Assembly (NCBI GenBank): GCA_900546485.1
Contig: URDK01000036.1
Span: 1-22,423 of the forward strand
Length of the DNA: 22,423 nucleotides
Direction of reading: 5' to 3'
Source of the DNA: an uncultured Eubacteriales bacterium
GTDB lineage: Bacteria > Bacillota > Clostridia > Oscillospirales > Oscillospiraceae
The translations under genes were made by a program, and so were the position numbers. Each line of letters begins with the position of its first letter. Position 1 is the stretch's first letter. Below, piece by piece: positions 6,982 through 14,465 of this stretch. Under the pieces are notes generated by a model. The model worked only from the letters and a program-made list of their open reading frames with translations, ran no database searches and had not been told where the DNA came from.

Positions 6982-7560
6982 ATGAGACACAGTGAAGTCA
7001 GCCGCGAGACGGCGGAGACCGCCGTCAAGCTCAGCCTCGAGCTGGACGGCTCGGGCAGGTCCGAGATAGACACCGGCGTCGGCTTCCTCGACCACATGCT
7101 GACGCTGCTGGCGCTGCACGGCGGCTTTGACCTCGCGGTCAGCTGCAAGGGCGACCTGAACGTCGACGCGCACCACAGCGTGGAGGACATCGGCCTCTGC
7201 CTCGGCGCGGCGATAGCCCAGGCCCTGGGCAAGAAGCGCGGCATAAACCGCTACGGCCACATCATCCTGCCCATGGACGAGGCGCTCATCCTCTGCGCGG
7301 TGGACCTCTCGGGGCGGCCATGCCTCAGATATACGGCGGATATACCGAGCCAGAAGGTCGGCGAGTTCGACACCGAGCTCGTGCGCGAGTTTTTCCAGGC
7401 CGTGGCGAACACCGCGCTGATGAGCCTGCACCTCCGCCAGCTCGACGGGGAGAACTCCCACCACATCATAGAGGGCATGTTCAAGGCCTTCGGCCGCGCG
7501 CTGCGCGAGGCCGTCGCCGTCACCGGCGGGGCCCTGCCCTCGACCAAGGGGGTACTCTGA
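6982..7560 (+). CDS. hisB: Imidazoleglycerol-phosphate dehydratase
   Basis: This 192-aa manganese enzyme dehydrates imidazole glycerol phosphate. The duplicated metal-binding motifs are both present: HHSVED (H64, H65, E68) and HHIIE (H160, H161, E164), along with GFLDHMLTLLALHG. Only the dehydratase domain is encoded. There is no N-terminal HAD phosphatase as in enterobacterial HisB, so histidinol-phosphate phosphatase must come from elsewhere. The stop and the hisH start share a base (TGATG). Confidence 0.96.
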   Translation: MRHSEVSRETAETAVKLSLELDGSGRSEIDTGVGFLDHMLTLLALHGGFDLAVSCKGDLNVDAHHSVEDIGLCLGAAIAQALGKKRGINRYGHIILPMDEALILCAVDLSGRPCLRYTADIPSQKVGEFDTELVREFFQAVANTALMSLHLRQLDGENSHHIIEGMFKAFGRALREAVAVTGGALPSTKGVL

Positions 7561-8174
7561 TGACGGCGATAATCGACTACGGCGTTGGCAACCTCTTTTC
7601 GCTGCGCTCCTCCTTCGCCGCAATAGGCGAGGAGGCCGTCGTCACCGGGGACGCGGCGAAGATAGCGGACGCCGACAGGGTCATCCTCCCAGGCGTCGGG
7701 GCCTTTGCGGACGCCTGGGCCAAGCTCTGCGAGAGCGGCATGGACGAGGCCGTGCGCCGCGCGGTGGCGAGCGGCAAGCCCGTCATGGGCATCTGCCTCG
7801 GCATGCAGCTGCTCTTTGAGCGCAGCTTCGAGTACGGCGAGCATCCCGGCCTCGGCCTGCTGAAGGGCGAGGTCGTCGGCATGGACGGAAGGCTGCCCTT
7901 CGGCCTGGCGATACCCCACATAGGCTGGAACGCCCTGCACATAAAGCGCCCCGGCGGCGTGCTCAAGTACGTGAACGAGGGCGACTGCGTCTACTTTGTC
8001 CACAGCTACTACGCCGCAGACTGCGACGAGAGCCTCACCGCCACGGCGGAGTACGGCATAGAGCTGACCGCCTCGGTGCAGAGCGGCAACCTCTACGGCT
8101 GCCAGTTCCACCCCGAAAAGAGCGGCAAGGTCGGCCTGGGCATCCTGCGCGCCTTCTGCGAGCTGGAGGGCTGA
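7560..8174 (+). CDS. hisH: Imidazole glycerol phosphate synthase, glutaminase subunit
   Basis: This 204-aa class I glutamine amidotransferase delivers ammonia to HisF. IDYGVGNL opens the protein, ILPGVGAF is at about 42-49, the nucleophile is C79 in GICLGMQLLF, and H184 and E186 in QFHPEKSG complete the triad. ATG at 7560 overlaps the hisB stop. The partner hisF lies after hisA, as is common in such operons. Confidence 0.96.
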   Translation: MTAIIDYGVGNLFSLRSSFAAIGEEAVVTGDAAKIADADRVILPGVGAFADAWAKLCESGMDEAVRRAVASGKPVMGICLGMQLLFERSFEYGEHPGLGLLKGEVVGMDGRLPFGLAIPHIGWNALHIKRPGGVLKYVNEGDCVYFVHSYYAADCDESLTATAEYGIELTASVQSGNLYGCQFHPEKSGKVGLGILRAFCELEG

Positions 8175-8177
8175 GAT

Positions 8178-8891
8178 ATGCTTATATTTCCTGCAATAGA
8201 CCTCTACGAGGGCAAGGCCGTCCGGCTCTACAAGGGCAATTACGAGGAGATGACCGTGTACAGCACCGACCCCGTCTCCGTCGCCCGCGACTTCAAGGCC
8301 CAGGGCGCGGAGCAGATGCACACGGTGGACCTCGAGGGCGCGCGCGACGGCGGCACGCCGAACCTGGGCATAATAGAGCGCATCGTCTCGGAGACGGGCC
8401 TCTTCGTCGAGTGCGGCGGCGGTCTGCGCGACATGGCGAGCATAGACCGCGCCTTTTCATCGGGCGTGGGCCGCGTCATACTCGGCACCGCCGCGGTGAG
8501 CGATGAGGCTCTTCTGGCCGACGCGGTGCAGAAATACGGCGAGAAGATAGCCGTCGGCGCCGATCTGCGCGACGGCAAGGTCGCCATCAAGGGCTGGCGC
8601 GAGGACTCCGGCATAACGGCGGAGGACTTCCTGCGCCGCATCGAGGCCCTGGGCGTCCGCACCGTTATCTGCACGGACATCTCCCGCGACGGGGCCATGC
8701 GCGGCGCGAACGCGGAGCTATATGAGCGCTTGCAGCGCGAATTCGGCCTCGAGCTCATCGCCTCGGGCGGCGTCTCGAGCATGGAGGACGTGGCGCGGCT
8801 GCGCGCGCTGGGGCTCTACGGGGCCATAATCGGCAAGGCGTACTACACCGGGGACATCTCTCTCCGGGCGGCGGTGGAGGCGGCAAGATGA
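8178..8891 (+). CDS. hisA: ProFAR isomerase (HisA)
   Basis: This 237-aa TIM barrel carries out the Amadori rearrangement of ProFAR to PRFAR. The catalytic Asp pair is D8 (FPAIDLYEGKAVRL) and D129 (VGADLRDGK). The phosphate-binding halves ECGGGLRDM and IASGGVSSMED, with IIGKAYYTG near the end, are as in HisA. Length is normal. GGAGGG precedes the ATG, three bases after hisH. The end overlaps hisF by four bases. Confidence 0.96.
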   Translation: MLIFPAIDLYEGKAVRLYKGNYEEMTVYSTDPVSVARDFKAQGAEQMHTVDLEGARDGGTPNLGIIERIVSETGLFVECGGGLRDMASIDRAFSSGVGRVILGTAAVSDEALLADAVQKYGEKIAVGADLRDGKVAIKGWREDSGITAEDFLRRIEALGVRTVICTDISRDGAMRGANAELYERLQREFGLELIASGGVSSMEDVARLRALGLYGAIIGKAYYTGDISLRAAVEAAR

Positions 8892-9646
8892 TAACGAAAA
8901 GGATAATCCCATGCCTCGACGTGAAGGACGGCAGGGTCGTCAAGGGCGTGAATTTCATGGGACTGCGCGACGTGAGCTCGCCCGTCGAGCTGGCGGCGTA
9001 CTATTCGGAGAGCGGCGCGGACGAGCTGGTGTTCTATGACATCACCGCCTCGGCCGAGGGGCGCAAGCTCTTTACCGACATACTGCGCGAGGTGGCCTCC
9101 ACCATATTCATACCGCTCACGGTGGGCGGCGGCATTTCGAGCCTGGAGGACTTTGACCGTGTGCTCAAGTGCGGCGCGGACAAGGTGAGCGTGAACTCGG
9201 GCGCCATCCGTGACCCGGAGCTGGTCCGGCGCGCGGCGCGGCGCTACGGCGACCAGTGCGTGGTGCTCTCCGTGGACGTGAAGCGCATGGACGGCGAGTT
9301 CCGCGTGTTCGCCCGCGGCGGGCGCGACGACACGGGCATCGAGGCCATCAGCTGGATAAGGAAGTGCGTGGACATGGGCGCCGGCGAGGTGGTAGTGAAC
9401 TCCATCGACACTGACGGCGTCAAGGGCGGCTTCGATCTGGATATGCTCCAGGCGGTCTGCGAGAGCGTGAGCGTGCCGGTGATCGCCTCCGGCGGCGCGG
9501 GCTGCGCGGCGGACTTCACGGATCTCTTCCGGAAGGTGCCGGACGTGAGCGCGGGGCTCGCGGCGTCCATCTTCCACTTCGGCGAGGTAAAAATACCGGA
9601 GCTCAAGGCCGAGCTCCGGGCAAACGGAATAAATGTGAGGCTGTGA
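8888..9646 (+). CDS. hisF: Imidazole glycerol phosphate synthase, cyclase subunit
   Basis: This 252-aa TIM barrel uses ammonia from HisH to form imidazole glycerol phosphate and AICAR. CLDVKDGRVVKGVNF carries D11, and SVDVKR carries D130, the two catalytic aspartates. NSIDTDGVKGGFDLDML and IASGGAG form the phosphate site. The start is ATG in an ATGA overlap with hisA, with GGAGG seven bases upstream. Confidence 0.97.
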   Translation: MITKRIIPCLDVKDGRVVKGVNFMGLRDVSSPVELAAYYSESGADELVFYDITASAEGRKLFTDILREVASTIFIPLTVGGGISSLEDFDRVLKCGADKVSVNSGAIRDPELVRRAARRYGDQCVVLSVDVKRMDGEFRVFARGGRDDTGIEAISWIRKCVDMGAGEVVVNSIDTDGVKGGFDLDMLQAVCESVSVPVIASGGAGCAADFTDLFRKVPDVSAGLAASIFHFGEVKIPELKAELRANGINVRL

Positions 9647-9647
9647 C

Positions 9648-10292
9648 ATGGATCTGGACAAACTGAAATTCGACGAGCGGGGCCTCATCCCCGCCATAGT
9701 AGTGGACGCGGAGAACAAAAAGGTGCTCACCCTGGCCTATATGAACCGGGAGAGCCTCGAGATCTCGATGCGCGAAGGCCGCACCTGCTTCTGGAGCAGG
9801 AGCCGTCAGGAGCTCTGGCGCAAGGGCGAGACCAGCGGCAACGTGCAGCGCATCGTCTCCATCACGGCGGACTGTGACCTTGACGCGCTGGTGGTGAAGG
9901 TGGAGAAGGCGGGCCCTGCCTGCCACACGGGCGCGGAGAGCTGCTTCTTCAACCCCGTGTACGAGAGCGACGAGCTCTCGGAATTCTCCCTGGAGGGCCT
10001 CTACGCCCTGCTCGAGGGCAGAAAAAAGGACCTGCCCGAGGGCAGCTATACGACCTACCTTTTCCAGAAGGGCATCGACAAGATACTCAAGAAGGTGGGG
10101 GAGGAGAGCACGGAGGTTATCATCGCCGGCCACGCGCGCGACAAGCGCGAGACGGTGTACGAGATAGCCGACCTCGCCTACCACGTCATGGTGCTGATGG
10201 TGGAGCTTGGCATAAGCCCGGACGAGGTGCGCCGGGAGCTGGCCTCGCGCCACGTCATCGACCACAAGGTAAAGCAGGAGAAGATGACCTGA
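9648..10292 (+). CDS. hisI: Bifunctional PR-AMP cyclohydrolase / PR-ATP pyrophosphatase
   Basis: This 214-aa protein (HisIE) carries out steps two and three of the pathway. The HisI domain (about 1-105) shows TCFWSRSRQELWRKGETSGN, the acidic metal-site segment TADCDLDAL, and Cys ligands in CHTGAESC. The HisE domain (about 110-210) has GSYTTYLFQKGIDKILKKVGEES and the following helical MazG-like acidic residues. The fusion is complete and no stop interrupts the linker. It starts one base after the hisF stop, is the last gene of the operon, and is followed by a strong terminator. Confidence 0.96.
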   Translation: MDLDKLKFDERGLIPAIVVDAENKKVLTLAYMNRESLEISMREGRTCFWSRSRQELWRKGETSGNVQRIVSITADCDLDALVVKVEKAGPACHTGAESCFFNPVYESDELSEFSLEGLYALLEGRKKDLPEGSYTTYLFQKGIDKILKKVGEESTEVIIAGHARDKRETVYEIADLAYHVMVLMVELGISPDEVRRELASRHVIDHKVKQEKMT

Positions 10293-10305
10293 GCAGGGTC
10301 AAAAT

Positions 10306-10354
10306 AAAAGAAGACAGAGCTGACCGAACAAACGGCTGGCTCTGTCTTCTTTTT
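10306..10354. terminator. Bidirectional terminator between his operon and abrB
   Basis: A perfect 15-bp stem (10306-10320 with 10339-10353), A-rich on one side and T-rich on the other, with an 18-base loop that can itself pair (CCG/CGG). It serves hisIE on plus and abrB on minus. Confidence 0.92.
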
Positions 10355-10370
10355 CGCACACTCGCGGCAA

Positions 10371-10616
10371 TCAGATCTTCTCCTCAAGCATTCTGATGCA
10401 GTCGGAGCAGACATTCTTTCCGCGATAGGAAACTATGTCCTTGGCGCTGTCACAGAAGATGCACGCGGGCTGATACTTTCTGAGGATAATAGCATCGCCC
10501 TCGATGTAGATCTCCATCGAGTCCTTCTCGGCAATATCGAGCGTCCTTCTCAGTTCTATCGGAAGCACGATGCGGCCGAGCTCGTCCACCTTTCTTACGA
10601 TCCCGGTTGATTTCAT
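10371..10616 (-). CDS. abrB: AbrB-family transition-state regulator with Cys4 C-terminus
   Basis: This 81-aa protein has the swapped-hairpin AbrB/SpoVT DNA-binding domain at 1-46: STGIVRKVDELGRIVLPIELRRTLDI, split across two strands. The C-terminal ~30 residues carry CxxC...CxxC (C52, C55, C70, C73), a likely zinc module often seen in clostridial AbrB; in Bacillus AbrB the C-terminus differs. AbrB dimers or tetramers hold down post-exponential and sporulation genes during growth. Here it is divergent from spmA-spmB, so regulation of spore genes nearby is plausible but not shown. GGAGGG is six bases before the ATG. Confidence 0.9.
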   Translation of the reverse strand: MKSTGIVRKVDELGRIVLPIELRRTLDIAEKDSMEIYIEGDAIILRKYQPACIFCDSAKDIVSYRGKNVCSDCIRMLEEKI

Positions 10617-10662
10617 TAAATTCCCTCCAAATCTGCCGTGTTCCCGTACACAGCACTAAGAA

Positions 10663-10691
10663 ATTATATATGAAATTTATCATAAAGTCAA
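10663..10691 (-). promoter_or_regulatory. Promoter of abrB
   Basis: Minus-strand TTGACT (10686-10691), 17-base spacer, TATAAT (10663-10668). The leader is about 40 bases. Confidence 0.8.
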
Positions 10692-10762
10692 CACACAGGG
10701 AATATTTATACACGAGGAAATCTAACAATTAACAAGCGGAGCTATTGGGAGGAATGAACAAT

Positions 10763-11341
10763 ATGTCTAAAATGTGGACCGCAGCCCTTGTAATATCGGT
10801 GCTGTACGGCGCATTTTCGGGCCGTGGGGCCGAGACGGGGCTCGCGGCGCTGGAGGGAGCGCCGGCTGCGGTGCAGGTCATACTGGGCACGGGAGGGCTC
10901 ATCTGCCTCTGGTCTGGGGTCATGGAGGTCATGCGCCGCTCAGGCCTGATGGCGGGGCTCTCGCGGCTGCTGCGTCCGGTGCTGGGGCGGCTGTTCCCGC
11001 GCGCGGCGCGTGACAGGGACACGATGGACGCGCTCTCTGCCAACGTCTCGGCCAACTTCCTCGGCCTTGGCAATGCGGCGACGCCCATGGGCATACGCGC
11101 GGCGCAGGGCATGGCGCGCCTGACGGACAGGCCCGGCACGGCGAGCCGGGAGCTCTGCCTGCTGGTGGTGCTCAACACCGCGTCCATACAGCTCCTGCCC
11201 ACCACGGCGGCGGCGCTGCGCGCATCTGCGGGCGCGGCATCGCCCTTCGATATTTTGCCCGCCGTGTGGCTGAGCTCGGCGGCCTCGGTGACGGCAGGGC
11301 TGCTGGCGGCCTCGCTGCTCGCGAGGCTCTGCGGCGAATGA
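10763..11341 (+). CDS. spmA: Spore maturation protein A
   Basis: This 192-aa integral membrane protein is of the SpmA/nucleoside-recognition (Gate) family. It has hydrophobic segments near residues 5-22, 40-60 and the C-terminus, and the conserved SANVSANFLGLGNAATPMGIRA stretch, split here for length: SANVSANFLGLG and NAATPMGIRA. In Bacillus, SpmA and SpmB are needed for spore core dehydration and heat resistance. ATG 10763 is preceded by GGGAGGA nine bases away; an ATG three codons upstream is too close to that site. A clear sigma-A promoter was not seen, which fits late sporulation expression from a sporulation sigma factor (inference). It ends in an ATGA overlap with spmB. Confidence 0.93.
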   Translation: MSKMWTAALVISVLYGAFSGRGAETGLAALEGAPAAVQVILGTGGLICLWSGVMEVMRRSGLMAGLSRLLRPVLGRLFPRAARDRDTMDALSANVSANFLGLGNAATPMGIRAAQGMARLTDRPGTASRELCLLVVLNTASIQLLPTTAAALRASAGAASPFDILPAVWLSSAASVTAGLLAASLLARLCGE

Positions 11342-11862
11342 GCACGCTTGCCGACCTCGCGGCGGCCCTCGTCATCGCGCTCACCGCGCTGTGGGGAACG
11401 CTCTCGGGCACGGACGTCTTTGAGGCGATGCTCGACGGGATAAAGGACGGCCTGGGCGTGCTGCTGCGCATCTTTCCCTCGCTCGTGGCGCTGCTGACGG
11501 CGGTGTACATGCTCCGTGCCTCGGGTGCGCTCGACGCGCTCACCTCACTGCTCTCGCCGCTGCTCTCCCTGCTCGGCATCCCGCCCGAGACCGCGCCGCT
11601 CATGCTGCTGCGCCCCGTATCCGGCAGCGGAGCCCTCGCCGCCGCCACGGAGCTCATCGAGCAGTACGGCCCGGACTCGTACATAGGCCGCACCGCCGCC
11701 GTCATGCTCGGCTCGACCGAGACCACCTTCTACGTCATCGCTGTCTACTTCGGCGCGGCAGGCATAAAACGCACCCGCTGGGCCGTCCCCGCGGCCCTCT
11801 GCGCCGATATTACCGGCTTTGCCGTTTCCGCCCTGGCCGTCCGTCTGCTCTGGGGAATGTGA
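11338..11862 (+). CDS. spmB: Spore maturation protein B
   Basis: This 174-aa membrane protein is the partner of SpmA. The family stretch RPVSGSGALAAATELIEQYGPDS is recognisable in two pieces (RPVSGSGALAA, TELIEQYGPDS), followed by GSTETTFYVIAVYFGAAGIKRTR; four to five hydrophobic helices are present. Length is close to Bacillus SpmB. ATG at 11338 overlaps the spmA stop by four bases, so the two are co-translated. No terminator with a T-run follows directly; a weak TTTCTG/CAGAAA hairpin lies at 11875-11895. Confidence 0.93.
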   Translation: MSTLADLAAALVIALTALWGTLSGTDVFEAMLDGIKDGLGVLLRIFPSLVALLTAVYMLRASGALDALTSLLSPLLSLLGIPPETAPLMLLRPVSGSGALAAATELIEQYGPDSYIGRTAAVMLGSTETTFYVIAVYFGAAGIKRTRWAVPAALCADITGFAVSALAVRLLWGM

Positions 11863-11899
11863 GATTGTGAAAAATTTCTGTAAATTCCCCAGAAAGCCC

Positions 11900-11928
11900 T
11901 TTACAAATCCAAAAAGCTGTGGTATTAT
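11900..11928 (+). promoter_or_regulatory. Strong promoter with no protein gene downstream
   Basis: TTTACA (11900-11905), a 17-base spacer and TATTAT (11923-11928), with TGG just before the -10 box (extended -10). It drives the candidate sRNA. Confidence 0.7.
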
Positions 11929-11934
11929 ACACAT

Positions 11935-12031
11935 GCTTTGTTAAATGTGTGACATTTAAAAATGCAAGTCTCCTCTCATTTAAATCTTATTTCTCTCTCC
12001 CCAAAAGACGTCCGCTGTGCGGGCGTTTTTT
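11935..12031 (+). ncRNA. Candidate trans-acting small RNA (~95 nt)
   Basis: The segment is bounded by a good promoter and an intrinsic terminator and has no credible ORF. It opens with a perfect 8-bp hairpin (TTAAATGT, loop GTG, ACATTTAA; 11941-11959). A largely unpaired middle with two pyrimidine tracts follows, UCUCCUCUC (11969-11977) and UUCUCUCUCCCC (11991-12002), and then the terminator stem. The tracts are complementary to GAGGAG-type ribosome sites, the layout of many Firmicutes base-pairing sRNAs. I do not recognise a named family. Transcription itself is not shown. A long 5' leader that terminates early is unlikely, because the next gene lies on the other strand. Confidence 0.5.
12007..12031 (+). 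terminator. Intrinsic terminator ending the candidate sRNA
   Basis: Stem CGTCCGC / GCGGGCG (one G-U pair), loop TGT, then six T. Confidence 0.8.
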
Positions 12032-12039
12032 GGTGTTTT

Positions 12040-12077
12040 GCCGCTTGGCCCCAAAAGGGGCGGAGCGGCGTTTTTTT
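12040..12077 (+). terminator. Second intrinsic terminator in tandem
   Basis: GCCGCT pairs with AGCGGC around an inner CCCC-AAAA-GGGG stem, and a seven-T run follows after one G. It lies eight bases after the previous terminator. Confidence 0.82.
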
Positions 12078-12105
12078 GCTATGCGGAGGACGGCCCACAA
12101 GAGCA

Positions 12106-12138
12106 AAAACTTCATGCGCCCCGGGCACATGAAGTTTT
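12106..12138. terminator. Bidirectional terminator-like hairpin
   Basis: AAAACTTCATG pairs perfectly with CATGAAGTTTT (11 bp). The 11-base apex has a small GCC/GGC inner stem. Short T-runs occur on either strand. Confidence 0.65.
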
Positions 12139-12172
12139 ATACACAAAATGCAGACTCAAATACCGAACGCGG

Positions 12173-12209
12173 CCGAAAATAAAACGGGGGTCCCGAAAAA
12201 GGGACCCCC
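12173..12209 (-). terminator. Intrinsic terminator after argS
   Basis: On the minus strand, the GGGGGTCCC / GGGACCCCC perfect 9-bp stem with a six-base loop is followed by GTTTTATTTT. It lies 18 bases after the argS stop. Confidence 0.9.
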
Positions 12210-12227
12210 AAATATTGTATTTCAGGT

Positions 12228-13973
12228 TCACATCTGCTCGGGCGCGTGGACGCCGAGGATGCCGAGACAGACGGCGATGGCGCTGCGCACGCAGTCGGCG
12301 AGGAGGAGGCGGGCCTCCAGCACACCCGGCTCCGCACCCTTGATGCGGCAGGCGTTGTAGAAACGGTGGAAGCGCGCGGCCAGTTCCATGGCGTAGCGGT
12401 TTATGCGGCTGGGGTCCAGCGCCTGGGCGGCGTGGAGTATCTCGTCCGGCAGGGCGGCCAGCTGCTTTATGACCTCGTGCTCCTGCTCCGTGGTGAGCAG
12501 GGAGGCGTCCACGGTGGCGGGGTCGGGCACCTCATGCCCGTCGGAGGCGAGGTTGCGCAGGACGGAGCAGATGCGCGCGTGGGCGTACTGTACGTAGTAG
12601 ACGGGGTTCTCGCTGTCCTCGCGCACGGCGAGGCCGAGGTCGAAGTCCATCTGCGTGTCGGGCCTGGAGTTGAAGAACCAGCGCGCCGCATCGACGGGTA
12701 TCTCGTCGAGCAGGTCGCCGAGGGAGATGGCCTTGCCGGTGCGCTTGGACATGCGCACCACCTCGCCGTCGCGCATGAGCTTCACGAGCTGCATGAGCAC
12801 GATCTCGAGCCTGTGCTGTCCGTCGAGCCCCAGCGCGTCGAGCGCGCCCTTGAGCCGGGCGACGTGGCCGTGGTGGTCGGCGCCCCAGATGTTGATGGCC
12901 CTGTCGAAGCCGCGCACGGCGAGCTTGTTGCGGTGGTAGGCTATGTCGGCGGCAAAGTAGGTGTAGAAGCCGTTTGCGCGGCGAAGCACGTCGTCCTTGA
13001 GGTCGAGCTTCTCTATCTCCTTCTCGCTCTTGCCCGCGGCGCGCAGCGCGTCGCCTAGGATGCGGGAGGTGGCCAGCCAGAGCGCGCCGTCCTTCACATA
13101 GGTGAAGCCGCGGCTCGTGAGTTCCGCCACCGTGTCAGCGACGTAGCCGCTCTCATGCAGGCTGCTCTCAAAGAACCACTCGTCGTATTTGATGCCGTAG
13201 CGGGCGAGGTCGGACTGCATTTTAGGTATATTGCGGTCGAGTCCGAAGCGGGCCATGGCCGCGTGGCGCTCGGCGACAGGCTTGTCCAGCCAGTCGGAGC
13301 CGTTTTCCTCCAGGAAGGCGCGGGCGAGCTCCTTTATGTCGTCGCCGTGGTAGCCGTCCTCGGGGAACTCGACGGCGTCCTCGCCGAGGACGAGCTGGGC
13401 GTAGCGGGCCTCGATGGAGGAGGCGAATTTCTCTATCTGGTTGCCCGCGTCGTTCACGTAGAACTCGCGCCAGACCTCGGCGCCGGCGCGGGAGAGCACC
13501 TCGGCCAGGGTGTCGCCGAGTACGCCGCCGCGGGCGTTGCCCATGTGCATGGGGCCGGTGGGGTTGGCGGATACGAACTCGACCATTATCTTCTGGCCGC
13601 GCAGCGCGTCGGAGCGGCCGTAATCGGCGCCCTCGGAGCGGACGGCGGCCATGACCTCGCCGTACCAGGCGGGGGCGAGGCGGAAGTTGATGAAGCCGGG
13701 GCCGGCGGCCTCGGCGGAGGCGAAGTAGCTGCCCTCAAGCGAGAGGTTCGCGATGAGCGCGTCGGCTATCTTCCTCGGCGCCATGCGCAGCGCCTTCGCG
13801 CCGGTCATGGCGTGATTTGCGGCGAAGTCGCCGTTATTGGTGTCCTTGGGCACCTCCACGGTGCCGGAGAGCGACGCGCCGGAGGGCAGCTCACCCTTTT
13901 CCGCCGCGCGCTGAAGGCTCTCCGCGAGGAGAGCGTCTATCTGATTTTTTGCCTTTTCAACAAGATTTGCCAT
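12228..13973 (-). CDS. argS: Arginyl-tRNA synthetase
   Basis: This 581-aa class I synthetase charges tRNA-Arg. The HIGH signature appears as ANPTGPMHMGNARGG (about residues 137-151), and the KMSKS-like loop as RMSKRTGKAISL. The C-terminal all-alpha DALR anticodon-binding domain begins around YVQYAHARICSVLRN. The N-terminal Add1 domain has GDFAANHAM. ATG 13973 is chosen because it gives the usual MANLVEKA start; a GTG three codons upstream (13982) is the alternative. The start lies within the last codons of the upstream ywiB-like gene (17-base overlap), so the two are probably translationally coupled. The same gene pair occurs in Bacillus (ywiB-argS). Confidence 0.95.
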   Translation of the reverse strand: MANLVEKAKNQIDALLAESLQRAAEKGELPSGASLSGTVEVPKDTNNGDFAANHAMTGAKALRMAPRKIADALIANLSLEGSYFASAEAAGPGFINFRLAPAWYGEVMAAVRSEGADYGRSDALRGQKIMVEFVSANPTGPMHMGNARGGVLGDTLAEVLSRAGAEVWREFYVNDAGNQIEKFASSIEARYAQLVLGEDAVEFPEDGYHGDDIKELARAFLEENGSDWLDKPVAERHAAMARFGLDRNIPKMQSDLARYGIKYDEWFFESSLHESGYVADTVAELTSRGFTYVKDGALWLATSRILGDALRAAGKSEKEIEKLDLKDDVLRRANGFYTYFAADIAYHRNKLAVRGFDRAINIWGADHHGHVARLKGALDALGLDGQHRLEIVLMQLVKLMRDGEVVRMSKRTGKAISLGDLLDEIPVDAARWFFNSRPDTQMDFDLGLAVREDSENPVYYVQYAHARICSVLRNLASDGHEVPDPATVDASLLTTEQEHEVIKQLAALPDEILHAAQALDPSRINRYAMELAARFHRFYNACRIKGAEPGVLEARLLLADCVRSAIAVCLGILGVHAPEQM

Positions 13974-14403
13974 CTGCCGCACCGCCCTGTTCTCTAACGT
14001 TTATCCTGAATTTGTTTCGTCCGACGACGGCGTGGTCAAAGTCGACCACGTAGTCTATCTCCATGTCCCCGCCGCGCGGGCCCATGGTGGAGTGTATCTT
14101 GTGCGTGTCGAGGCCCATGGTCGCGGAGCCGAAGGGCGTGTCGTAGAGGAAGGTGTTCTTGGTGCCCTCGCGGAAGACCATTTTGCTGGTGAGCGTCCCC
14201 TCGCGGGAGAGGACGACCTCGGTGGGGGTAAAGGTGAATGAGGTGCGGGTGCCCTGCATCCCCGTGAGCTCGCTTTCCATATAGCTGAGCTCGCCCTTAC
14301 CGTCGCGGTAGCAGTATTTGCCCTCGGTGACGAGCTCGACCGTGTCGTCCGAGCCCTGGGGGAAATTCTGCACGCCGGTTATTGAGATAATGACGTCTTT
14401 CAA
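13957..14403 (-). CDS. ywiB: DUF1934 / YwiB-family calycin-like protein
   Basis: This protein of about 148 aa is all-beta in appearance. It opens with DVIISITGVQ and has ELVTEGKYCYRDGKGELSY, FTFTPTEVVLSREG and TPFGSATMGLDT, with a C-terminal MEIDYVVDFDHAVVGRNKF; these are the landmarks of DUF1934 (YwiB). The biochemical role is unknown. In Firmicutes it usually precedes argS, as here. Start choice: the consensus promoter predicts transcription from about 14426, so the ATG at 14424 would have almost no leader. TTG 14403, with AAGGA ten bases upstream, gives the usual family N-terminus, and GTG 14412 is too near that site. Confidence 0.85.
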   Translation of the reverse strand: MKDVIISITGVQNFPQGSDDTVELVTEGKYCYRDGKGELSYMESELTGMQGTRTSFTFTPTEVVLSREGTLTSKMVFREGTKNTFLYDTPFGSATMGLDTHKIHSTMGPRGGDMEIDYVVDFDHAVVGRNKFRINVREQGGAADGKSC

Positions 14404-14432
14404 GTAATTCACATCCTTACACATGGCCTGAC

Positions 14433-14461
14433 ATTATACATCATATGCGGCTGTATGTCAA
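14433..14461 (-). promoter_or_regulatory. Consensus promoter for ywiB-argS
   Basis: Minus-strand TTGACA (14456-14461), exactly 17 bases, TATAAT (14433-14438): a perfect sigma-A consensus, lying just after the stop of the upstream SLOG gene. Confidence 0.9.
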
Positions 14462-14465
14462 AGAC

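Noticed and set aside
10692..10762. Sporulation sigma (E/G) promoter for spmA
   Set aside because: GAATA-like and CAATTAA-like elements occur, but the spacing and -10 match are too weak to call.
11875..11895. TTTCTG/CAGAAA hairpin as the spmB terminator
   Set aside because: Six weak base pairs, nine-base loop and no T-run.
11919..12182. 87-aa frame across the spmB-argS gap
   Set aside because: It runs through two intrinsic terminators and a strong promoter's start region, has no ribosome site, and reads like random sequence. The sRNA/terminator view explains the region better.
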